From the NCBI GenBank assembly GCA_002441045.1, contig DJWQ01000212.1, positions 4,751-12,738 of the forward strand: a stretch of DNA of 7,988 bases, read 5' to 3'. The stretch comes from Firmicutes bacterium UBA6226 (lineage in GTDB: Bacteria > Bacillota_A > Clostridia > Peptostreptococcales > Acidaminobacteraceae). The position numbers and the translations under genes were made by a program. Within the stretch, counting starts at the first letter, position 1. Each line of letters opens with the position of its first letter. Positions 1 to 6,341 of this stretch are shown here, one piece after another. The notes under the pieces are model-generated. The model was not told the origin of the DNA and searched no databases. It saw only the letters and a list, made by a program, of their open reading frames with translations.

Positions 1-257
1 TTTGGTTCAATATATTCCCCACTGATAAGCTCACAGACTCTTACTATAAGGTATATGAAGTCTTTTCTTGAAATCGCATCCTCAGGATTCTCAAACATGG
101 ATGACTTTAAAAAATGATAACTTTCAAGTTCTTCTACGCTATCTGCTGACCAGGTTAAATCTATCGCATAAGTTTTAGTAGGATTTAAAAATACCATCAT
201 GAGGAATAGAATTACTGTGATCTTCGTTTTTCCAGATCTTTTAATAGCGAATACCAC
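1..257 (-). CDS. Exported protein with SLH-like segment, N-terminal fragment
   Basis: An open frame runs off the window after 85 codons. It begins with a classic signal peptide: a basic start (KRSGKTK), a hydrophobic core (ITVILFLMMVFLNP) and a probable cleavage site after TYA (residue 31, counting from GTG). After it, the sequence from W36 to about residue 80 fits the pattern of an S-layer-homology repeat, with an Ala/Glu-rich helix, a Pro turn, then AISRKDFIYLIVR (61-73), comparable to the usual ITRAEFAxLLVR core. SLH repeats bind secondary cell-wall polysaccharide and hold proteins on the surface, so its place at the end of a glycan operon is suggestive. The start is uncertain. GTG at 257 is the only standard codon that keeps the whole signal peptide, but the Shine-Dalgarno site fits ATT at 245 better. 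Two internal ATG codons would remove the basic N-region. One SLH repeat is visible, and the rest of the protein is unknown. Confidence 0.6.
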   Translation of the reverse strand, partial: MVFAIKRSGKTKITVILFLMMVFLNPTKTYAIDLTWSADSVEELESYHFLKSSMFENPEDAISRKDFIYLIVRVCELISGEYIEP

Positions 258-261
258 CTTT
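254..261 (-). promoter_or_regulatory. Strong Shine-Dalgarno site positioned for an ATT start
   Basis: AAAGGTGG is a strong Shine-Dalgarno match lying between the GT4 stop and the SLH-type gene. The codon 8 nt downstream, at ideal spacing, is ATT (245-243). The only GTG in the frame (257-255) lies inside this site and has no good site of its own; the nearest upstream GGTGAG is about 17 nt away. Confidence 0.6.
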
Positions 262-265
262 CAAA

Positions 266-1417
266 TTATTCAATCTCACCACTATAATATAACATTTCAA
301 TTTGTGAAATCATTTTATCTATCGTAAATAGTTCTTTAAATCGCATTTGTGATGCAATTTTCATTTTAGAGATAATTGATGGACTATCTAATAATAACTC
401 AATTTTATCGCATGCTTCTCTTACGTCACCCAGTTTATATAAGTAGCCATTATAACCACTCTTGATCACCTCATTATTTCCGATTACATCAGAAGCTAGA
501 ATCGGGCAATTTGACTGCATCGATTCAATCAATGTATAAGGTAGCCCCTCATATAAAGAAGTTGAAAGAAATATATCAAAGCGATCTAGAAATGCCGGAA
601 TATTAACCTGATGTCCAACAAAAAAGACTTTATTTTCTAATTGATATTCTTTCACCAGTGCCATACACGAATCATAAAGTGAGCCGACACCAACCCATAT
701 AAAATTAACATCGTCACGTCTCTCACATATTTCTTTAGCAATTTTGAGAAACTCTTCTGGATTCTTTTGTTCATAAATTCTTGCTACGCATCCGATAACA
801 TGAACCCCTTCAGGGATATAATCAAATGAAACTTTAGCAGGATGGTTTGACTTTTGAGGACCCAAAGCATTATAAATCACTCTAAAGTGATTGGGCTTTT
901 GAATGTTATGATTAATGGCAAAATGTTTTTCACCTTTTGAAACGTTTATCGTTAATGTCGTAGCAAATCTTGCTAAAAATCGCTCAATTGACAAATACAA
1001 TAGATACTTCGAGGTTTGACTCTCTGGATTTTGAACGGCATAAGCATGCGGCGTATAATAAACCCTTTTCACGCGACATAATTTTGCTGCCACTCTTCCA
1101 ACGACACCTGCTTTTGAGCTATGACAATGTACGACGTCTGGTCTTGTCCGTCTGATGACTTTTATAATACGTTTGACTGCCCTCAAATCTTCTGAAAGCT
1201 TGATTTCACGCTTTAGCTCGGGAATTTCAACAAACTCAATTTCATTTTCCCATTTCTTTTTAATCCACTTAAATCTATAATCCATTCGTGAAGCGCCATG
1301 AGCAACTACTAAGTCGAATTTGTCTTTATCTATATATTCTATGATATCATCGACATGTTTGCCGACGCCATCCATAACCGTTTCTGCGATTATTAAGATC
1401 TTTACTTTATTGCCCAT
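266..1417 (-). CDS. Glycosyltransferase family 4 (GT-B fold) protein
   Basis: This 383-residue protein has the length and layout of a retaining GT4 enzyme that adds one sugar to the lipid-linked repeat unit on the cytoplasmic face of the membrane. The N-terminal acceptor domain starts with KVKILIIAE and has GVGKHV (17-22) and DVVHCHSSKAG (94-104). The C-terminal nucleotide-sugar domain has GCVARIYEQKNP (209-220, with the conserved Arg213 and Lys218), WVGVG (241-245), VFFVGH (264-269) and the EX7E motif in EGLPYTLIE (E290 and E298). No signal peptide or membrane helix is seen. The donor and acceptor cannot be predicted. The ATG has GGAAGG (1427-1432) with 9-nt spacing, placed inside the end of the VanZ-like gene. 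The SLH-type gene starts a few bases after its stop, so these genes form one transcript. Confidence 0.93.
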   Translation of the reverse strand: MGNKVKILIIAETVMDGVGKHVDDIIEYIDKDKFDLVVAHGASRMDYRFKWIKKKWENEIEFVEIPELKREIKLSEDLRAVKRIIKVIRRTRPDVVHCHSSKAGVVGRVAAKLCRVKRVYYTPHAYAVQNPESQTSKYLLYLSIERFLARFATTLTINVSKGEKHFAINHNIQKPNHFRVIYNALGPQKSNHPAKVSFDYIPEGVHVIGCVARIYEQKNPEEFLKIAKEICERRDDVNFIWVGVGSLYDSCMALVKEYQLENKVFFVGHQVNIPAFLDRFDIFLSTSLYEGLPYTLIESMQSNCPILASDVIGNNEVIKSGYNGYLYKLGDVREACDKIELLLDSPSIISKMKIASQMRFKELFTIDKMISQIEMLYYSGEIE

Positions 1418-1883
1418 ATGTTTTTACCTTCCTGTTTTTAGTCAAAACATAGAATAACCCACAACCTACTAATACGCCTAAACTATCGATTCCTACATCA
1501 AAAATCTTAGGCGTTCTTCCCGGTATAAAGAGTTGGTGAAACTCGTCAAAAAAGCTGTACATTACACCAAATAGGACTGCCCTTGTCAATGCACCTTTCA
1601 CGTCAAAGCTAAATAACAATGCATTCATAAGCAAAACTGCTAAGATGAAATACTCTGTAAAGTGTGCTGCTTTTCTTAAAACAATCATTTGAATTCTTGT
1701 GTGGTCTTCTTCATATGACGCCATTTTATCCTCAAAGGTGGCTTCTGAATTAATATTCCCTTTAGCTACGTTTAACACTTCTCCCGTCAGATACCAAGAT
1801 TTGACACCATTGAGATTTGACATTATGAAAATACCAAGTAAACATAGAATAACCAATAGCCAACTTACTTTTTTAAAATACAC
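1407..1883 (-). CDS. VanZ-family membrane protein
   Basis: This 158-residue protein carries the full VanZ signature. There is a first helix (about 7-22), an external loop of about 45 residues, RKAAHFTEY (70-78) opening the second helix, a third helix about 99-112, then DEFHQLFIPGR (113-123), and DVGIDSLGVLVG (129-140) in the last helix. Conserved polar residues H74, E77, D113, E114, H116, Q117, R123 and D133 are present, so it looks intact. The biochemical role of this family is not settled. The founding member is linked to low-level teicoplanin resistance, but members are common in polysaccharide and wall loci, and resistance should not be inferred here. The start is GTG, the first possible start after an in-frame stop, with an AAGGA site just upstream. 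Its end overlaps the start of the GT4 gene by 11 nt, which suggests translational coupling. Confidence 0.88.
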   Translation of the reverse strand: MYFKKVSWLLVILCLLGIFIMSNLNGVKSWYLTGEVLNVAKGNINSEATFEDKMASYEEDHTRIQMIVLRKAAHFTEYFILAVLLMNALLFSFDVKGALTRAVLFGVMYSFFDEFHQLFIPGRTPKIFDVGIDSLGVLVGCGLFYVLTKNRKVKTYGQ

Positions 1884-1928
1884 TTTTTCCTTCTTTCCTA
1901 ATATCCAGTAATCTCTTTAAATGCGACA

Positions 1929-3824
1929 TCAATTATTTTGCTTAGCAAAGCCTTCGTTAATTTCTTCAGGTGTTTTGAAGGTTGGTACGATTTCTCGTAA
2001 TTCGGCAATTAGAGCATTTTTATCCTTATAGACATTTTTTAAGTTATCTATTTGCTTAACCAGAATCTCATATGGCTGTGACATAGGTTGTGCAACAAAG
2101 ATCTTATCAATTTCTGTATCTAGTAACCCTTCCTCGCTCATCAGTAGCTCTTCATATAACTTTTCGCCAGGTCTAAGACCAGAATATTCTATTTTGATTT
2201 CTTCATCTGGTTTAAATCCAGAGAGTCGTATTAAATCTCGAGCCAATTGATCTATCTTAACAGGATTTCCCATATCCAGTACGAAGATTTCACCTTTTGC
2301 TGCTATTCCGCCAGCTTGAATGACTAATTGAACTGCCTCGGGAATCGTCATAAAGTACCTAATGATTTCTGGGTGTGTTACCGTTACAGGTCCACCTTTT
2401 TGTATTTGTTTTTTAAAGAGTGGAATTACACTACCATTACTTCCTAACACGTTACCAAATCTAACGGCAGCATATCTTGTGTTGACTTCTGGTAGTTGCG
2501 CATAGCTTTGAACCAACATTTCACAAAGACGTTTTGATGCACCCATAATATTGGTTGGATTCACGGCTTTATCTGTAGAAATCATTACAAACTGTTGCAC
2601 CTTAAATTGATTAGATAGCTCGATAACATTCCGCGTTCCGATAACATTATTCTTAATCGCTTCTTGAGGGGATGTTTCCATTAATGGTACATGTTTATGT
2701 GCAGCAGCATGGAAAACAACCTCTGGTCTATTTTCTGAAAAAATTTGTGTCAATCGATCACGATCTCTAACGGATGCAATCAATACTTTTAATTCGAAAG
2801 GTACATTGTTTTGTTTTAATTCTTGTTGAATATCGTATGCATTGTTTTCGTATATATCGAGGATTATAAGTTCTGATGGCATATAATTCGAAATTTGACG
2901 ACAAAGCTCAGAGCCTATAGATCCGCCTCCGCCAGTAACTAAAACTCTTTTGCCTTTTATATATCCACTAACAACCTCGTTATTAAGTTTCACCTGAGTT
3001 CTTCCAAGTAAATCTTCAATCTCTACAGGTCTTATCTTAGATACAGATACAGCACCGTCAATAATATCATGTACTCTTGGCAAGATCCGAACGGTTGCGC
3101 CAGTGTCCTTCGCTGCATTAATAACCTTTTTAACCGCCTCATCTTTTGCCGATGGCATCGCAATAACTACGATCTCAATTTTTTCTTTTAATGTTACTCT
3201 CTCAAGCTCATCAACACCACCATAGATAGGTAATCCATGTAATTTTTGGCCTTTTTTCGAATAATCATCATCCATAAAACCAACTGGTGTCATATCTCCA
3301 TATGCAGATGTGTTCAATTCTTTCAACACCATAACGCCTGCTTGACCTGCACCATAGATAAGTGTACGCTTTTTAAGTTGGTGCCTTCTTATTTCTTTTG
3401 GATTAACATGAAAAATCATTCTATATATAAATCTAGAGCCTCCAATTAATGAGACATCAAAGATAAGTGATAACGCCATGATACTTCTTGGAATTACAAT
3501 TTGACTAAACTCTGGTTGGCGAGACATCATAAATAAAAGCGCCATTCCCAGTGCAGATCCTACCAAACAGGCCATAACGACATCTATCAACTCCGTAATA
3601 CCAGCAAAACGCCAAACCTTACTATACATCTTTAGTATGTTCATTGTAATAAACTTAATGATAATGATTAAAACCAATGTCAAAAAAACTGACGTCGTCC
3701 AACTTAAGTTCACTCGACTTACTTGATCAAATTTCACAAAATATGCTAATGCAAAAGAAATGCAGAACGCACTGATGTCTACTAATGATAAAATTAACCT
3801 CTTTATGTATTTGTTATTTAACAT
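1929..3824 (-). CDS. Membrane-bound UDP-N-acetylhexosamine 4,6-dehydratase, CapD/PglF/WbpM family
   Basis: This 631-residue protein is a full-length long-form nucleotide-sugar dehydratase. Residues about 8-135 hold four membrane helices. Residues about 150-270 form a first Rossmann domain (YGAGQAG 157-163, GFMDDD 182-187), and 290-600 the catalytic short-chain dehydrogenase domain. Within it are the NAD-binding VTGGGGSIGSE (296-306), HAAAHKHVPLME (372-383), the catalytic STDKAVNPT (416-424) and M427-x3-K431, where Met replaces the usual Tyr as in PglF. RPGEKLYEELL follows at 551-561. The family turns UDP-GlcNAc into a 4-keto-6-deoxy sugar, the precursor of QuiNAc, FucNAc, bacillosamine and related sugars. 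Which product is made, and whether C5 is inverted, cannot be decided here, and no aminotransferase or reductase partner is visible. It has its own promoter and hairpin upstream. The VanZ-like gene follows after 45 nt with no terminator, so they are probably cotranscribed. Sampled GC is clearly higher than in the upstream genes. Confidence 0.94.
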   Translation of the reverse strand: MLNNKYIKRLILSLVDISAFCISFALAYFVKFDQVSRVNLSWTTSVFLTLVLIIIIKFITMNILKMYSKVWRFAGITELIDVVMACLVGSALGMALLFMMSRQPEFSQIVIPRSIMALSLIFDVSLIGGSRFIYRMIFHVNPKEIRRHQLKKRTLIYGAGQAGVMVLKELNTSAYGDMTPVGFMDDDYSKKGQKLHGLPIYGGVDELERVTLKEKIEIVVIAMPSAKDEAVKKVINAAKDTGATVRILPRVHDIIDGAVSVSKIRPVEIEDLLGRTQVKLNNEVVSGYIKGKRVLVTGGGGSIGSELCRQISNYMPSELIILDIYENNAYDIQQELKQNNVPFELKVLIASVRDRDRLTQIFSENRPEVVFHAAAHKHVPLMETSPQEAIKNNVIGTRNVIELSNQFKVQQFVMISTDKAVNPTNIMGASKRLCEMLVQSYAQLPEVNTRYAAVRFGNVLGSNGSVIPLFKKQIQKGGPVTVTHPEIIRYFMTIPEAVQLVIQAGGIAAKGEIFVLDMGNPVKIDQLARDLIRLSGFKPDEEIKIEYSGLRPGEKLYEELLMSEEGLLDTEIDKIFVAQPMSQPYEILVKQIDNLKNVYKDKNALIAELREIVPTFKTPEEINEGFAKQNN

Positions 3825-3828
3825 TTCT

Positions 3829-3837
3829 TCACCTTCC
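3829..3837 (-). promoter_or_regulatory. Ribosome-binding site that fixes the dehydratase start
   Basis: GGAAGGTGA lies 4 nt before the ATG at 3824-3822. The reading frame stays open further upstream to a TTG at 3851, but that codon directly follows the hairpin's T-run and has no Shine-Dalgarno site. The ATG at 3824 is therefore the start. Confidence 0.85.
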
Positions 3838-3853
3838 AATAAAAAATTCAAAG

Positions 3854-3886
3854 AAAAAGATTGTTTCCACAGTCTGTAAACAATCT
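3854..3886 (-). terminator. Terminator-like hairpin in the leader of the dehydratase gene (possible attenuator)
   Basis: On the minus strand AGATTGTTT (3886-3878) pairs perfectly with AAACAATCT (3866-3858). The loop can extend through ACA/TGT with a GG bulge, and TTTTCTTT follows. This looks like an intrinsic terminator. It lies after the promoter at 3909-3937 and before the dehydratase ribosome-binding site. It could therefore close the upstream wzy-like transcript, attenuate the local transcript, or both. I found no convincing antiterminator pairing in the short leader and no known riboswitch pattern. Confidence 0.7.
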
Positions 3887-3908
3887 CTTCCTTTATTTTG
3901 CTTGTTCA

Positions 3909-3937
3909 ATTATATCACTTATTAATCTCATTATGAA
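3909..3937 (-). promoter_or_regulatory. Sigma-A-type promoter with extended -10, upstream of the dehydratase gene
   Basis: On the minus strand TTCATA (3932-3937, four of six matches to TTGACA) is followed by a 17-bp spacer and a perfect TATAAT (3909-3914). The spacer ends in TGA, giving an extended -10 TGATATAAT (3909-3917). This is the best promoter match in the window. Transcription would start near 3902 and give a leader of about 78 nt before the dehydratase ATG, including the hairpin at 3854-3886. Confidence 0.65.
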
Positions 3938-3961
3938 CCATTTCGTAAAAACTTAAGAATA

Positions 3962-6229
3962 TCACTCTAGATCCATTAGATTTAACCAACCTAATTCTAA
4001 ATAAATACTTTCATTTGTTTTTCCTTCATTTACATACAAATGTGTCCACTTATCATCGATTTTTGTTCTAATTCCCATTCGTAATCGATAAATCCCATCT
4101 TGTCTAGGTATCAAGAATCTTACAGTATGTCTGTCTCCTTCACCCCATTCACTAGTATTGGTTGCTTCAGTTGTATTATAAACTTCATACCCTGCTATAG
4201 CCACATTTTCACTATGCTGGTTTAGGTCAAATGGATAACCAAGTATTAACATTAAATAATCCTCATCTATCTGACTCTTATTTTGAATAGTAACATCAAT
4301 GGCCGTAAACTTGAGCAACTCTCCAGAATCAGATAGCTTATCAATATAGCTAGACTCAACATTTTCAATAGTGAATTGTTCACCGAATGCTTGATTTAAT
4401 CCTTGTGTCAGCTCAGTAGAAGGATAATATTCTTTTAAACTTATACTTTTAGATTGTAAAAATATATCACTAATCATTTTAGGTTGAAGGAAATGCCACT
4501 GATCTAGCTGATAAACTTGATTTTCATTTAAAACACATATGGGTTTAAAATAAAACATTTCAAGAGATGGATCAATTTTGACAAACAGTAGTTCCACACT
4601 TTCTGTCTGCATGCTTGGTGTAAAGTCCATAAAGATCTGACCTCTAATCCCTTTTAAAGCTTGAGCATTTAAAATTGATTGACTACCATCTACTCTCGTC
4701 TCAGCGATAATAACTTGAATTCTTTCAGTACGTTCTTCGTTGGTAGTTAAAGTTACATTAATCCCTACTTGGTTTTCCTCACCTACTTTATAACTATTTC
4801 GTGGAATTAAATAGTTAACATTATCTTGTGTATCAAAATTAATAACTTTATTTTTTGTTGGTAAGAATATATTAAAGCTCATAATAACATAAATAAATAA
4901 CGTGGCTAATGGCAAAATAATATGAATATTATTTCGCATATTAAATCCATGACTTTCAAATTTACCATTCGTAAAAACCTTTTTTGACTCAAAAAAGTAA
5001 ATTAACAACCCCGCTAGATACCACAGAAATCTTCTGTTTTCAACATTTAAAACCATGGATTGAATACCTATTGCGAATATTGCTGCAAATAGCCAAATGA
5101 GTGGCTCGAAATCTGTCTTTACAAGATCTGATTTGTTTTTATATCTTTGATAAATTGATTTTATTAACAAAATCAACGGTGCAAAGAATAAAACGACACC
5201 AACGATACCTACTTCTGAATAAATACCCCAATACGTATTGTGGGGAATATTCTCAACATAATCCCATCCATTTTTTTCGAAATAGGGTTTCGAGTTCAAC
5301 ATATAGTTGCCTCTTCCCACCCCCATAATTGCATGGTCATTACCCATTTGTAATGCAGTATATCCTAATGACCATCTTGTCTCTAATCCATCTTGATAGT
5401 TGATTGTCTTACTTAAAATTCTTTGAGTAAAATAACCCTCAAATGACTTAACATCGACTTGAATAAAGATGATTGCTGCTAATATAATGATGCTCAAAAG
5501 CACTACTGAGAATCTCCAATTTTTTATGGTATAATATATTACTAAAATTGATATTCCACCTATTAGTCCTATTAGTCCACCTCTAGAACCCGTCAAAACA
5601 ACTCCAAATACAGCAAGAGATAAACTTAAAAGATAAACCAATCTGTAAACCTTTTTAGCATCGGTGATTGCAAAGATTCCCATAGCAAAAAAAGTCAATG
5701 TCAAAAAGGATGCAGCATGATTAGGATCTGTATCAGTTCCCATAAAAAGTCTCATGTATTTTGGATCATCACTCCAAAAAAACTGACCTGTTTTTGCCAA
5801 AATGAAAATCGCAATTCCACCAAATACAAAAATAACAGCCGATATTACCCATAGTTTTTTGAACTTAGTATACTCAATTTCTTTAAAAGTATGATAACCT
5901 ACAAAGAAATAAACAATACATAACCCTGTCTTAACAAGTTCTTCTAAAATTCCTTTCCATCCACTATCTATGATTTGAGGAGATAATATGGCATTTGAAC
6001 CTGAGAGTATAATCCAAATAACTAGAGCACACCAAATCGGCCATGCTTTGAAGACTTTCAAACTCTTTTCACGAAAGGAATCAGTTAACATGACAAAAAA
6101 AGCAAATAGAATCAACGCATCTGATGCTGCCATATTAAAGCGTATGCTTTCGGTTATTGGAAATACTTTAGTTATATTTATGGTTAGGAAAATTAGTGAA
6201 AATAGTGCAATTTTTAAATATGACTTCAT
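3962..6229 (-). CDS. Wzy/O-antigen-ligase-family membrane protein with a large C-terminal extracytoplasmic domain
   Basis: This 755-residue protein has two parts. Residues about 1-456 are a polytopic membrane protein with roughly 12-13 hydrophobic segments and the signatures of the O-antigen ligase/polymerase (Wzy_C) family. These are TGSRGG (213-218), an external loop about 258-333 with ETRW (283-286), GVGRGNY (303-309) and PHNTYW (329-334), then SEVGIVG (338-344). Such enzymes join lipid-linked repeat units into polymer, or transfer the glycan to lipid or protein, on the outer face of the membrane. After the last helix (about 433-455) come about 299 hydrophilic residues (457-755). They show alternating beta-type patterns and several Trp (W578, W695, W728, W748), and I do not recognise this domain. 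Ordinary Wzy/WaaL proteins are about 400-450 residues, so this is a real extension and not a fused neighbouring reading frame. The ATG has an AGGAG site (6235-6239). Polymerase, wall-glycan ligase and protein O-oligosaccharyltransferase all remain possible. Confidence 0.85.
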   Translation of the reverse strand: MKSYLKIALFSLIFLTINITKVFPITESIRFNMAASDALILFAFFVMLTDSFREKSLKVFKAWPIWCALVIWIILSGSNAILSPQIIDSGWKGILEELVKTGLCIVYFFVGYHTFKEIEYTKFKKLWVISAVIFVFGGIAIFILAKTGQFFWSDDPKYMRLFMGTDTDPNHAASFLTLTFFAMGIFAITDAKKVYRLVYLLSLSLAVFGVVLTGSRGGLIGLIGGISILVIYYTIKNWRFSVVLLSIIILAAIIFIQVDVKSFEGYFTQRILSKTINYQDGLETRWSLGYTALQMGNDHAIMGVGRGNYMLNSKPYFEKNGWDYVENIPHNTYWGIYSEVGIVGVVLFFAPLILLIKSIYQRYKNKSDLVKTDFEPLIWLFAAIFAIGIQSMVLNVENRRFLWYLAGLLIYFFESKKVFTNGKFESHGFNMRNNIHIILPLATLFIYVIMSFNIFLPTKNKVINFDTQDNVNYLIPRNSYKVGEENQVGINVTLTTNEERTERIQVIIAETRVDGSQSILNAQALKGIRGQIFMDFTPSMQTESVELLFVKIDPSLEMFYFKPICVLNENQVYQLDQWHFLQPKMISDIFLQSKSISLKEYYPSTELTQGLNQAFGEQFTIENVESSYIDKLSDSGELLKFTAIDVTIQNKSQIDEDYLMLILGYPFDLNQHSENVAIAGYEVYNTTEATNTSEWGEGDRHTVRFLIPRQDGIYRLRMGIRTKIDDKWTHLYVNEGKTNESIYLELGWLNLMDLE

Positions 6230-6281
6230 AGTAGCTCCTATATTTTAGCCTTATATCCTCAATGGTTCAGCTAAGTAATTA

Positions 6282-6310
6282 TTTATAAGCTGTATTATAT
6301 CTTAACTTAA
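6282..6310 (-). promoter_or_regulatory. Candidate promoter(s) for the wzy-like gene
   Basis: The 112-bp gap between the terminator and the wzy-like gene holds AT-rich promoter-like elements. One option is TTAAGT (6305-6310), 17 bp, TATAAA (6282-6287). Another is a perfect TATAAT (6294-6299) whose -35 box would fall in the terminator T-run and is poor. A local promoter is expected because a terminator lies just upstream. In DNA this AT-rich such matches also arise by chance, so the exact boxes are uncertain. Confidence 0.4.
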
Positions 6311-6313
6311 TTT

Positions 6314-6337
6314 AAAAAAAGAGCAATAAATTGCTCT
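6314..6337 (-). terminator. Intrinsic terminator after the phosphotransferase gene
   Basis: Read on the minus strand, AGAGCAA-TTTA-TTGCTCT forms a perfect 7-bp stem (8 bp if the loop tightens) and is followed directly by six T residues (6319-6314). The hairpin starts only 4 nt after the TAA of the phosphotransferase gene. The T-run is on one side only, so it acts on the minus strand. It should end or reduce transcription coming from the wzz-like/phosphotransferase genes before the wzy-like gene. Confidence 0.85.
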
Positions 6338-6341
6338 CATT

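Noticed and set aside
970..1155. Plus-strand open frame of 61 codons
   Set aside because: It lies wholly antisense to the GT4 gene, has no ribosome-binding site or recognisable domain, and is a shadow of real coding sequence.
1699..1911. Plus-strand open frame of 70 codons
   Set aside because: It is antisense to the VanZ-like gene and its upstream gap, its composition is not protein-like, and I see no supporting signals.
1884..1928. Possible regulatory site between the dehydratase and VanZ-like genes
   Set aside because: The 45-nt gap holds only a purine-rich ribosome-binding region for the GTG start; no hairpin with a T-run or promoter pair was found.
3246..3449. Plus-strand open frame of 67 codons
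   Set aside because: It is antisense to the conserved first Rossmann region of the dehydratase, and its Cys/His/Ile-rich composition is typical of a reverse-frame shadow.
3825..3851. Nine-residue N-terminal extension of the dehydratase starting at TTG 3851
   Set aside because: The TTG has no Shine-Dalgarno site and follows the hairpin's T-run directly, while the ATG at 3824 has a strong GGAAGGTGA site and gives a normal N-terminus.
5101..5328. Plus-strand open frame of 75 codons
   Set aside because: It is antisense to the conserved loop region of the wzy-like gene and has no independent evidence.
5988..6248. Plus-strand open frame of 86 codons across the wzy-like gene start
   Set aside because: It is antisense to the first membrane helices of the wzy-like protein and its promoter region, with no recognisable domain.
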